In this document: piece by piece, positions 1 to 5,717 of the stretch
Position numbering within the stretch: position 1 is the stretch's first letter
Layout: each line of letters opens with the position of its first letter
Assembly: GCA_029063275.1 (NCBI GenBank)
Contig: JAIDOO010000245.1
Span: forward strand, 1-6,000
Source: Clostridia bacterium
GTDB lineage: Bacteria; Bacillota; Clostridia; Christensenellales; Borkfalkiaceae
DNA: 6,000 nt
Direction: 5' to 3'
Notes under the pieces: generated by a model
Databases searched by the model: none
The model's input: only the letters and a program-made list of their open reading frames with translations
What the model was told of the DNA's origin: nothing
Translations under genes and position numbers: made by a program

Positions 1-99
1 CTTTATCGGATAACGCAAATTAATATCTTTTGAGTAGGTTTCGAGGCGGTGTTCGGAAATCGACGCCGCGTTGCCCCAGACGGTTACCCATTTTGACAT
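1..99 (-). CDS. Probable SGNH/GDSL hydrolase, N-terminal 33 residues only (gene runs off the window)
   Basis: An open frame starts with ATG at 99 and remains open to the window edge, giving 33 residues beginning MSKWVTVWGNAASI and containing a later LRYPI stretch. A W-x-x-x-WGNA-x-S opening followed by a (T/N)LRYP segment resembles the N-terminal beta-strand region of SGNH/GDSL-type esterases found beside glycoside hydrolases in gut Clostridia. This is a remembered resemblance, and the catalytic GDS, GxND and DxxH blocks lie outside the window. The start is supported by an AAAAAGGA ribosome binding site (116-109) nine bases upstream, embedded in the last codons of the GH3 gene. Only two bases separate the GH3 stop codon from this ATG, so the two genes are almost certainly co-transcribed and possibly translationally coupled. 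If it is an esterase, it could deacylate the plant or mucin glycans whose glycosides the GH3 enzyme cleaves. The reading frame is well supported; the family call is moderate. Confidence 0.6.
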   Translation of the reverse strand, partial: MSKWVTVWGNAASISEHRLETYSKDINLRYPIK

Positions 100-101
100 T
101 T

Positions 102-2285
102 TTATTTATCCTTTTTATTTTTTGAAATTATCGTCTTTAAGCCCCTGAAAAGCTTGCCGTTGAAAATCTCGGTTATTCCCTTTAAAATACTGCTGTCAAA
201 TCCGCCGTACTGCGCAAGCGTGCGCAACGGCAGGTATTCCATAGTGCCGTAAATCGTGCGCTTTTTTCTGACCACGGCAAGCACTAGCCAGACGAAAATT
301 TTGCCCCAAACGCCCTTTGCGTTTTTCAGCTCGCAAAAAGGTGTTTCCGCCGTTGCAATAACCTTTCCCTTTTTGTCCCTTAAAATCGGGTAGCTTTCGG
401 GTATAAGGCACAGGGTGTCGGGCGCGGAAACGCCGTCGCAGTCGCCCTTTCTTTCAAGAACGCCGCAAAGTCTTATATCCGCCGAGGACGCGCCTATCAG
501 AATTTCGTACGAGCCCGAAGCTTCGACCCACTTGCCCTCTTTAGCTTCGAAGCTGCGGAAGGAATACTCGTCAAACGGAATAAAAACCTTTTTGCTCTCG
601 CCTGCGTTTAAAAATACCTTGTCAAAGCCTTTGAGCTGAATATCGGGCGCGTTGGCGTTTTTCGGATAGCGGATATATAGCTGTACAGCTTCACCTCCGG
701 AAACACCGCCGACGTTTTTAACGTCAAAGCTTGCGCCCTTTTCGTTCACTCTCAAATTAGAGTACACGAACTCAGTATAAGAAAGCCCGAAGCCGAACGG
801 ATATTTCGCCTCTTCACCGTTACGGTAGCCGACCATTAAACCGTTACAATAGACTGCGGAATAGGGGTCCTGCTTCTCGCACTTGAAGCTTTTAAAAAAG
901 GTTTCGGCGAGCTTGCCGGAGGGATTTACTTTACCGAAGAGAATATCCGCAACCGCCCGACCGCTTGCCTGACCGCCAAGCCCCGCATATAAAAGCGCGG
1001 GGATTTTTTCGTCCCAGCTTGTTTCAACGGCACAGCCGCAGAAAAGCACTACTACGATATTTTTGTTGACGGCGCGCAGTTTTTCAAGCAGCTTAATCTG
1101 CTTTTCGGGCAGGGAATAACTATCCCTGTCCGCGCCCTCGGCGTCCTCGCCGCGGTATCCCATACAATAAATTACGGCGTCGGATTTTTTTGCAAGCCGA
1201 ACGGCTTTCGCTCCGCCACAGGCGTACTTTGCGCCCTTTAAACAGCTTTTAAGGCTGACTGCGGCTTTGGGATTGACGCGCGACGAACCGCCGCCCTGAA
1301 TTACAGGCTTTTTTGCAAAGCCGCCCACAAGCGCGACTTTCATATCCTGCTTTAAAGGAAGCAAGCCCTCGTTTTTCAACAGCACGGCGCATTCCGCCGC
1401 GCACTCCGGGGCAAAATCCTTATGTCCCGAAATATCTGCGCGGGGCGGTTTATCGCGGTGCGAAAGCTTCACTATACGCCCGACGCATTTATCTACTTCC
1501 TCTTCCTTTAACCGTCCGCTCTTTACCGCTTCCGTTATTTCGTCTTTGGAAAAATAACAGCAGGGCATTTCCAAATCGGCACCCGCAATCACCGATGCCG
1601 CCCTGTCGTGCGTACCGCCCCAGTCTGAAACCACTATGCCGTCAAAGCCCCATTCCCCGCGCAGGATATCGTTTAAAAGCCAAACGCTTTCATTGCAGTA
1701 AACGCCGTTAAGCCTGTTGTAAGCCGTCATAACCGCCGCAGGCTTTGCGTCTTTGACCGCCATTTCAAACGCGGTTAAATAGATTTCGCGCAAAGTTCTT
1801 TCGTCCACAACCGAGTCGCATACCATTCTGCCGTACTCGCGGTTATTTGCGGCAAAGTGCTTTACGCAACCGCCGACTCCCGTTGACTGAACGCCATTCA
1901 AATACGCCGAGCCCATCTTTCCGTTCAGATAGGGGTCCTCGGAAAAATACTCGAAATTTCTGCCGTTTAAAGGATAACTTTTAACGTTTAAATCGGGCGC
2001 GAGCAGTACGTCAACGCCGTAGAATGCGGCTTCTTTTCCTATACTCTCGCCCACCTTATACACAAGCTCTCTGTTCCAGCTTGCGGCAAGAGCGGAGTGT
2101 GCGGGAAAGCAGGTTGCGGGCATCGAGCCGTTTATGCCGAGGTGGTCGCCCTTTTTGCCCTGCATTCTCAGCCCCGAAGGTCCGTCCGAAAAGCGTATTC
2201 TGTCCGCGCCGCAAAGCTTTGCGGTATTCCAAAAATCCCTGCCGGATAAAAGGCGGGCTTTTTCTTCAAGAGAGTATTCTTTCAT
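102..2285 (-). CDS. Glycoside hydrolase family 3 beta-glucosidase-like enzyme
   Basis: A 727-residue enzyme expected to release non-reducing-end beta-linked sugars by a retaining mechanism. No signal peptide is visible, so it should act in the cytoplasm on imported oligosaccharides. Domains in order: an (alpha/beta)8 GH3 N-domain (about 5-275) with SDGPSGLR at 33-40, GRNFEYFSEDPYL at 108-120, KHF plus NNRE at 142-150 and the SDW nucleophile motif with Asp221; an (alpha/beta)6 sandwich domain (about 295-505) where EGADR at 383-387 supplies Glu383 as the likely acid/base; and a fibronectin-III-like domain (about 530-600). A C-terminal extension of about 125 residues follows, with a hydrophobic patch at 661-672. 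The start is chosen because the LEEKARLLSGRDFW opening matches the family. The ribosome binding site is poor: AAAAGGG ends only one base before ATG. Exact substrate (glucoside, xyloside, other) cannot be read from the sequence. It lies first in an operon with the SGNH hydrolase. Confidence 0.93.
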   Translation of the reverse strand: MKEYSLEEKARLLSGRDFWNTAKLCGADRIRFSDGPSGLRMQGKKGDHLGINGSMPATCFPAHSALAASWNRELVYKVGESIGKEAAFYGVDVLLAPDLNVKSYPLNGRNFEYFSEDPYLNGKMGSAYLNGVQSTGVGGCVKHFAANNREYGRMVCDSVVDERTLREIYLTAFEMAVKDAKPAAVMTAYNRLNGVYCNESVWLLNDILRGEWGFDGIVVSDWGGTHDRAASVIAGADLEMPCCYFSKDEITEAVKSGRLKEEEVDKCVGRIVKLSHRDKPPRADISGHKDFAPECAAECAVLLKNEGLLPLKQDMKVALVGGFAKKPVIQGGGSSRVNPKAAVSLKSCLKGAKYACGGAKAVRLAKKSDAVIYCMGYRGEDAEGADRDSYSLPEKQIKLLEKLRAVNKNIVVVLFCGCAVETSWDEKIPALLYAGLGGQASGRAVADILFGKVNPSGKLAETFFKSFKCEKQDPYSAVYCNGLMVGYRNGEEAKYPFGFGLSYTEFVYSNLRVNEKGASFDVKNVGGVSGGEAVQLYIRYPKNANAPDIQLKGFDKVFLNAGESKKVFIPFDEYSFRSFEAKEGKWVEASGSYEILIGASSADIRLCGVLERKGDCDGVSAPDTLCLIPESYPILRDKKGKVIATAETPFCELKNAKGVWGKIFVWLVLAVVRKKRTIYGTMEYLPLRTLAQYGGFDSSILKGITEIFNGKLFRGLKTIISKNKKDK

Positions 2286-2293
2286 ACCCTTTT

Positions 2294-2322
2294 ATTTTAA
2301 CACAAGTAAATTATTTTTGCAA
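2294..2322 (-). promoter_or_regulatory. Predicted sigma-A promoter of the GH3-SGNH operon
   Basis: Reading on the minus strand, a TTGCAA -35 box (2322-2317) and a TAAAAT -10 box (2299-2294) are separated by exactly 17 bp. The start of transcription would fall about 7 bases past the -10 box, near 2287, only about two bases before the ATG at 2285. The mRNA would therefore be almost leaderless and would lose most of the AAAAGGG upstream of the start codon. No operator-like inverted repeat is seen around the promoter apart from the upstream terminator hairpin. Confidence 0.55.
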
Positions 2323-2328
2323 CACACG

Positions 2329-2360
2329 AAAAAAGCGTTTCCGCTTTTGGGAAACGCTTT
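2329..2360 (-). terminator. Intrinsic terminator after the DUF378 gene
   Basis: An 11-bp perfect stem pairs AAAGCGTTTCC with GGAAACGCTTT (2332-2342 and 2350-2360) around a 7-base loop. On the minus strand it runs directly into a T tract (about six T including the stem end). It begins six bases past the DUF378 stop codon. On the plus strand the stem is followed by A residues, so it should terminate only minus-strand transcription. It separates the DUF378 unit from the GH3 promoter just downstream. Confidence 0.85.
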
Positions 2361-2365
2361 AAAAA

Positions 2366-2605
2366 TCAGTGAGCCTCCGACTCGTGTTTTTTAACGCCGA
2401 GCCTTAATCCGCTGCCCGAAATTATGGGCGAGATTATCAGCCATACCGCCGCCAGTGTAATAATGACGTAAACTATTATCGAGCCGACAGTGCGCGGTCC
2501 CTGAAAAATCCAGCCCACGAGATTAAACCCGAAAAGACCGAAAAGCCCCCAGTTGAGCGCGCCCGTAAGCACGAGAACGTAAGAAATTATGTTTGCTATT
2601 ACCAT
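2366..2605 (-). CDS. DUF378 (YuzA-like) small membrane protein
   Basis: A 79-residue integral membrane protein of unknown function. The stretch LTGALNWGLFGLFGFNLVGW (residues 13-32) is the hallmark of the DUF378 family, which includes Bacillus YuzA. Two hydrophobic segments are predicted, about residues 4-33 and 39-60, followed by a short basic/acidic hydrophilic tail ending KKHESEAH. The length is normal for the family. The start is supported by an ideal AAGGAG (2619-2614) eight bases before the ATG. The gene is monocistronic: its own promoter at 2847-2875 lies about 235 bases upstream, behind a structured leader, and an intrinsic terminator follows immediately. The long leader with a terminator-like hairpin suggests expression is controlled by premature termination. 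What signal is sensed is unknown. Confidence 0.88.
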   Translation of the reverse strand: MVIANIISYVLVLTGALNWGLFGLFGFNLVGWIFQGPRTVGSIIVYVIITLAAVWLIISPIISGSGLRLGVKKHESEAH

Positions 2606-2661
2606 ATCGTTTTCTCCTTAAACTCAGTATCGGTAATCGCGCGTTAATTATTCATTCGGAC

Positions 2662-2690
2662 AAAATGAAAGACGCGTCTTACGACGCGCC
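2662..2690 (-). terminator. Terminator-like hairpin inside the DUF378 leader (candidate attenuator)
   Basis: On the minus strand GGCGCGTC (2690-2683) pairs with GACGCGTC (2678-2671) over 8 bp, including one G-T wobble, with a GTAA (GNRA-type) loop. The stem runs directly into TTTCATTTT (2670-2662). The T run is interrupted by CA, so termination may be partial, as is usual for regulated attenuators. It lies after the folded leader domain and about 57 bases before the DUF378 start, where an expression platform would be expected. Alternatively it may be the 3' end of a free-standing RNA of about 180 nt. Confidence 0.6.
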
Positions 2691-2840
2691 TTGCAAAGCT
2701 ATCTCTTTCAGGTTACCACACCATCTAATTTTATCCGCGCAGAGCAAATATATAGAGAAAGAGATAAACGTTGCCGAACGTTAATCTCGCCTGCGTATGT
2801 TTCCGGCCCGCAGGCACGGAAGGATTGTAGATAATGTGGT
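2662..2840 (-). ncRNA. Structured 5' leader RNA upstream of DUF378, candidate riboswitch or attenuator
   Basis: The RNA should begin at about 2840. Its first 13 bases, ACCACAUUAUCUA (2840-2828), pair fully with UAGAUGGUGUGGU (2727-2715), 11 Watson-Crick and 2 G-U pairs, closing a domain of about 126 nt. Inside, AUCC and GGAU can extend this helix across a small internal loop. Hairpin P2 pairs GCCUGCG with CGCAGGC (2815-2809/2795-2789). Hairpin P3 pairs 12-base arms (2788-2777/2772-2761) with a single U-U mismatch and a CGGC loop. After the closing helix, GAAAGAGAUA (2709-2700) is a perfect complement of UAUCUCUUUC (2766-2757), which includes the P3 3' arm. It could therefore form a pseudoknot or displace P3. 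A terminator-like hairpin follows. No open reading frame of note is present. I compared it mentally with TPP, SAM, M-box, c-di-AMP, c-di-GMP, fluoride, lysine and T-box consensus elements and none fits. Structures are by eye, without energy calculation or covariation. Confidence 0.6.
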
Positions 2841-2846
2841 GAAAGT

Positions 2847-2875
2847 ATTATATCATACAATTTTAAAGCTTTCAA
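2847..2875 (-). promoter_or_regulatory. Strong sigma-A promoter for the leader RNA and DUF378 gene
   Basis: On the minus strand TTGAAA (2875-2870) and a perfect TATAAT (2852-2847) are separated by 17 bp. The expected start is A2840, exactly the first base of the 13-bp helix that closes the leader RNA, so promoter and RNA models support each other. The 59 bases between hpt and this promoter (2876-2934) are AT-rich and contain no convincing GC-rich terminator. Some read-through from hpt is possible. Confidence 0.8.
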
Positions 2876-2934
2876 GCCTTTTTATCATAAAAATTAAATC
2901 ATTTTAAAATCTGTCAAAAGCGGAAAACAAGCAA

Positions 2935-3483
2935 CTATTTTTCGTATACGCTTCTTTTAAGAATGCCTATGTAAGGAAGATGACGGTACTGCTCGTTATA
3001 ATCCAACCCGTAGCCGACGACAAATTCGTTTTCTATCGGGAAACAGTTATAATCGGATTTAATGTCGTACTCGCGCCTTTCGAACTTGTCCAAAAGGGTA
3101 ACTATGCAAACGGAAGCCGCACCGCGCTTTGTAAGCAAATCTTTAAGGCACGCAAGGGTAAAACCGCTGTCTATAATATCTTCGACGATAATTACGTCCC
3201 TGCCCTTAACGTCCCTGTCAAGGTCTTTTTTAATGTTCAGCTTGCCCGACGAAACCGTGCCGGAACCGTAGGAAGATACCGCCATAAAATCAAGCTCTAC
3301 GGGCATTGATAAAAACCTGATAAAGTCGGAGTAAAAAATTATACTTCCCTTTAATATACCCACGACAAGCGGGCACTTGTCCTTATAAACCCCGTCTACC
3401 TGCAAAGCGACTTCCTTTACGCGCGAGCGTAACTGTTCTTCGGTCAGCATTATGCGTTCGCAATCCTTATGCATTTCGTGCAT
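2935..3483 (-). CDS. hpt: Hypoxanthine(-guanine) phosphoribosyltransferase
   Basis: A 182-residue purine salvage enzyme of the cytoplasm: hypoxanthine or guanine plus PRPP gives IMP or GMP and pyrophosphate. The normal length for bacterial Hpt is about 180. Visible motifs are LKGS at 44-47 (PPi loop), the flexible-loop region SSYGSGTVSSG at 70-80, the PRPP-binding signature VEDIIDSGFTL at 100-110 with its paired acidic residues and catalytic Asp104, LLDK at 130-133 for the purine base, and FVVGYGLDYNEQYRHLPYIG at 154-173. The start at 3483 is supported by AAGGAG (3495-3490) six bases upstream; an out-of-frame ATG sits closer to the site, and the in-frame ATG at 3474 is too far. It is last in the tilS operon, 27 bases after the tautomerase. 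tilS and hpt are classic neighbours in Firmicutes. It ends with TAG. Confidence 0.96.
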   Translation of the reverse strand: MHEMHKDCERIMLTEEQLRSRVKEVALQVDGVYKDKCPLVVGILKGSIIFYSDFIRFLSMPVELDFMAVSSYGSGTVSSGKLNIKKDLDRDVKGRDVIIVEDIIDSGFTLACLKDLLTKRGAASVCIVTLLDKFERREYDIKSDYNCFPIENEFVVGYGLDYNEQYRHLPYIGILKRSVYEK

Positions 3484-3510
3484 TTCATTCTCCTTGGTAA
3501 AAAAATTTAT

Positions 3511-3852
3511 TTAAAAGTTTGAGCCGTTCCAGCCCCAATCGTTCACACCGTGATAGGTTACGTAAACCGACTTGCCGTCAATGCCAAGCTCTTTTTCCAA
3601 AATATCGCAAATTGTCCCCGTCATTTGTTCATACAGGGCGCCTTTAGCCGAACCGAATAAGCTTACCGAAAGGTATGCGCCTCCTTCAAGCTTTTTTCCC
3701 GCAAAATACAAATCGTACCCGTCGTTGATGCCAACCATTAAATAACTTTCGGGCTTGTGCAGTATGGACACCGCTTTGCCGAGCTCGGTCTTTAATTTAT
3801 CCTTTTGTTCGTCCGTTAATTTTTGCGTAAGCTTACAATCGATGAAAGGCAT
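3511..3852 (-). CDS. MIF-family tautomerase (phenylpyruvate tautomerase-like)
   Basis: A 113-residue protein of the macrophage migration inhibitory factor family in the tautomerase superfamily, normally a homotrimer. The N-terminal Pro2, exposed after Met removal, is the catalytic base (MPFIDCKL). Lys33 in HKPESYLMV aligns by eye with the active-site Lys of MIF (KPPQYIAV). The C-terminal DWGWNGSNF matches the family's GWNNSTF ending, and GxxxxxxSLFGSAKG-type strand/turn residues lie at 56-71. The CxxC of animal MIF is absent, so no thiol-oxidoreductase activity is expected. The natural bacterial substrate is unknown; keto-enol tautomerisation of phenylpyruvate-like acids is the family activity. 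The start is supported by AAGGGG (3866-3861) eight bases upstream. It lies 22 bases after the 168-residue gene and 27 before hpt in a co-directional operon. Confidence 0.87.
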   Translation of the reverse strand: MPFIDCKLTQKLTDEQKDKLKTELGKAVSILHKPESYLMVGINDGYDLYFAGKKLEGGAYLSVSLFGSAKGALYEQMTGTICDILEKELGIDGKSVYVTYHGVNDWGWNGSNF

Positions 3853-3874
3853 ATAAAATTCCCCTTAAAATTAT

Positions 3875-4381
3875 TTACATTTTTACCGGCGCGAAAGCCT
3901 TGTTGAAAACATACTGCTTGTCGCCGAAAAAGTTGCTGTATTTAGCAAGCAAAAAGTCTATACCCTTGCCGTGTTTTTTTACTGTTTTCTGCGCGGACTC
4001 TGCGGTGATTTCACCGGACTCCACGCCCGACCAATAATCCTCGCACTCGCCGTCTGCGGCGTAAAATTCAACGTCTACCGCACTGTCCATAACGCTATAA
4101 AGCTTTTTGACGAACCTGTCAAGACCCTCGTCGCTCATTTCGTCCCAGACTCCTTCCTCACCCGAATAATCGTCGTCAACGTAGTCCCAGAACCTGACCG
4201 TCTTGTCCACGCCGTCAAGCCGCACGGCGATAGTCTTTTCGGTCTTGACGCTTTTGACGTACACGAAAAGGGGCGCCGGATATTTGAAGTCGGGACAGGT
4301 TACGTTCAGCCGCTTATCCGGAGAAAGCTTGCGCATAAGCAGTATTTTGTATTTTTCCTCTCTTCCTGCTATATCGTTCAT
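3875..4381 (-). CDS. Uncharacterised acidic 168-residue protein in the tilS-hpt operon
   Basis: I do not recognise this family. The protein appears soluble, with no signal peptide or membrane segment. The N-terminal third (about 1-65) is mixed basic/hydrophobic with probable beta-strands (LFVYVKSV, KTIAVRLDG, KTVRFWDYV). It is followed by a strongly acidic tract, DDDYSGEEGVWDEMSDE at 69-85, then a helical region with FVKKLYSVMDS, a second acidic patch (DGECEDYW, 110-117) and a basic segment KTVKKHGKG at 132-140. Two cysteines are present (29, 113), not arranged as a metal motif. The reading frame is well supported: AAGGAGG (4393-4387) lies five bases before the ATG, and the tilS stop TAA overlaps it, so translation is probably coupled to tilS. 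It is placed second in the operon before the MIF-like gene. Confidence 0.8.
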   Translation of the reverse strand: MNDIAGREEKYKILLMRKLSPDKRLNVTCPDFKYPAPLFVYVKSVKTEKTIAVRLDGVDKTVRFWDYVDDDYSGEEGVWDEMSDEGLDRFVKKLYSVMDSAVDVEFYAADGECEDYWSGVESGEITAESAQKTVKKHGKGIDFLLAKYSNFFGDKQYVFNKAFAPVKM

Positions 4382-4386
4382 TTTTC

Positions 4387-4394
4387 CCTCCTTA
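4387..4394 (-). promoter_or_regulatory. Ribosome binding site overlapping the tilS stop codon
   Basis: On the minus strand TAAGGAGG contains both the tilS stop codon TAA (4394-4392) and the AAGGAGG site for the 168-residue protein, whose ATG is five bases further on at 4381. Terminating ribosomes would be delivered directly onto the next start site, which implies translational coupling of the two genes. Confidence 0.8.
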
Positions 4395-5681
4395 TCTCGT
4401 TTGCACGTTACAAATAAGATAATAAATTTTTTGTGTTTCCTGAGTTATCTTTATCCCGTCGCAAATTTCCACCCCGCAGATTGCAAGCACGTTTCCGCCG
4501 TCCGCAATCAGCGGAATTTTTTTCCGCAGTCTTACGGGGATTTTTTTGTCCGTGAAAAAGTCGCCGAGGCTCTTAGTTCCGCCTCCGAATTTTCGGAATT
4601 TATCGCCGTCTTTCATAAAGCGGATTACGGCGTTCACGGGAATTTTGTTTATATCGAATTTTAAAATTTTTCCGTCGGTATCTTGCAAGGTTTCGGATAT
4701 TTCAAGCCTCACTCCGCAAAAGTCCTTGCCTTTGTAGTTGTAAAAATTGATTTCTTCAGGACAGTCCTCTTCGTTTTCTTCAATCGAAATACATCCCTCT
4801 TCCTTACGCGCGGTAAGTCCCGAAAACACAAACTTCTTGCCCGTTTCGGCAAATTGCAGTGAATAAAGCGTTTCAGCGTGCCGCGCCGTATAGTCCTTTC
4901 GTTTAAAGTTACGGCTTACCGCCGATAACGCCGCCCGTGAAAACAAGGGCTTTTCTTCGCAGTGCCTTATTTTTACGCCAGAGGGCAAAATCTCTAAAAT
5001 TTTGCGCTCTTTTAAAATGTTCTGAAAAAACTGCTCGTCCTCTGCCGCAAGGCGCGAAAAACGGTAGATTGACTCCGCCGCGTTCGGCACGGCTTTTTCA
5101 AGTTCGGGCAAAACGTTAAGTCTGATTTTGTTGCGCGTATACCGACCGCTCGCGTTTGTTTCGTCCTCGGTAAAGGACAGATTATTTTCTTTAATATATT
5201 CGTCGATTTCCCGCCGCGTCCAGTCAATTAAAGGTCTTATGATTTTCAGCCCGTCGATTTCGCAGTCGCAAATTCCGGCAAGCCCCGAAAGTCCGCTGCC
5301 CCGCGCGAGGTTGAAAAGCACTGTTTCGGCGTTGTCGTTTAAATGGTGCGCAGTAGCTATTACGTCGGCGCCGCTTTTTTCAAGCGCTTCACGGTAACGC
5401 TCCAACCGCCAAAGACGGGCGGAATTTTCGCTGTCGTCCGCCGCTCTTTCGCGCCTGAACATTAAGAGAGGAATGCTTAAAGACTCGCACCACTCCTTCA
5501 CAAAAGCGCTGTCGCGCGCCGAGCTTTCTCCGCGTATAGCGTGGTCGCAGTTCATTGCCGAAAGCGTTATTCCGTACTCGTGCGCACGGGAATAAATATA
5601 ATGGGCAAGCGCTATCGAGTCCCTGCCGCCGGACAGAGCAACGCATATTTTCAAGCCGCTATATGCCGCAAGGTCTTTCAT
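4392..5681 (-). CDS. tilS: tRNA(Ile)-lysidine synthetase
   Basis: An ATP-dependent enzyme that converts C34 of tRNA-Ile2 (CAU anticodon) to lysidine, switching decoding from AUG to AUA; normally essential. With the start at 5681 it has 429 residues, typical for the family. The N-terminal PP-loop ATPase domain has SGGRDS at 17-22, CDHAIRGESSARDSAFV at 45-61, TAHHLNDNAETVLFNLARGS at 110-129 and a TRNKIRLNVLPEL segment at 182-194. The C-terminal TilS domain shows GDKFRKFGG (359-367), LGDFFTDKKIPVRLRKKIPL (372-391) and a final GVEICDGIKI strand. A longer frame opens with TTG at 5723, but it adds 14 non-conserved residues, has no ribosome binding site and overlaps the promoter. The ATG at 5681 gives the family-typical short lead into the KICVALSGG strand. 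No Shine-Dalgarno sequence precedes it. First gene of the four-gene operon ending in hpt. Confidence 0.96.
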   Translation of the reverse strand: MKDLAAYSGLKICVALSGGRDSIALAHYIYSRAHEYGITLSAMNCDHAIRGESSARDSAFVKEWCESLSIPLLMFRRERAADDSENSARLWRLERYREALEKSGADVIATAHHLNDNAETVLFNLARGSGLSGLAGICDCEIDGLKIIRPLIDWTRREIDEYIKENNLSFTEDETNASGRYTRNKIRLNVLPELEKAVPNAAESIYRFSRLAAEDEQFFQNILKERKILEILPSGVKIRHCEEKPLFSRAALSAVSRNFKRKDYTARHAETLYSLQFAETGKKFVFSGLTARKEEGCISIEENEEDCPEEINFYNYKGKDFCGVRLEISETLQDTDGKILKFDINKIPVNAVIRFMKDGDKFRKFGGGTKSLGDFFTDKKIPVRLRKKIPLIADGGNVLAICGVEICDGIKITQETQKIYYLICNVQTR

Positions 5682-5687
5682 ATTTAA

Positions 5688-5717
5688 ATTATAACATAAC
5701 TGAAAGCGGCTTTGCAA
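5688..5717 (-). promoter_or_regulatory. Predicted sigma-A promoter of the tilS-hpt operon
   Basis: On the minus strand TTGCAA (5717-5712) and a perfect TATAAT (5693-5688) are spaced by 18 bp. The -10 box ends six bases before the ATG at 5681, so the usual start position (seventh base after the -10) is the A of the start codon itself. Together with the missing Shine-Dalgarno sequence, this predicts a leaderless tilS transcript. It is divergent from the tRNA promoter 45 bp away. Confidence 0.65.

Noticed and set aside
1313..1711. Plus-strand open frame of 132 codons inside the GH3 gene
   Set aside because: It is arginine/proline-rich shadow coding on the opposite strand of a clearly conserved enzyme, without a ribosome binding site.
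2700..2730. T-box-like sequence (GGTGTGGTAACC resembling the GGTGGTACC core) in the leader
   Set aside because: The stem I, specifier loop and AGTA/GNTG motifs of a T-box are absent. The GTGTGGT is better explained as the 3' arm of the 13-bp closing helix, and the downstream gene is not amino-acid related.
2593..2784. Plus-strand 63-codon frame in the DUF378 leader region
   Set aside because: No ribosome binding site; it lies opposite the structured leader, and its composition follows the hairpins.
2890..2920. TTGACA on the minus strand after hpt as an alternative -35 box
   Set aside because: The nearest -10-like sequence (TATGAT) is 22 bp away, too far; the TTGAAA/17/TATAAT pair just downstream is far better.
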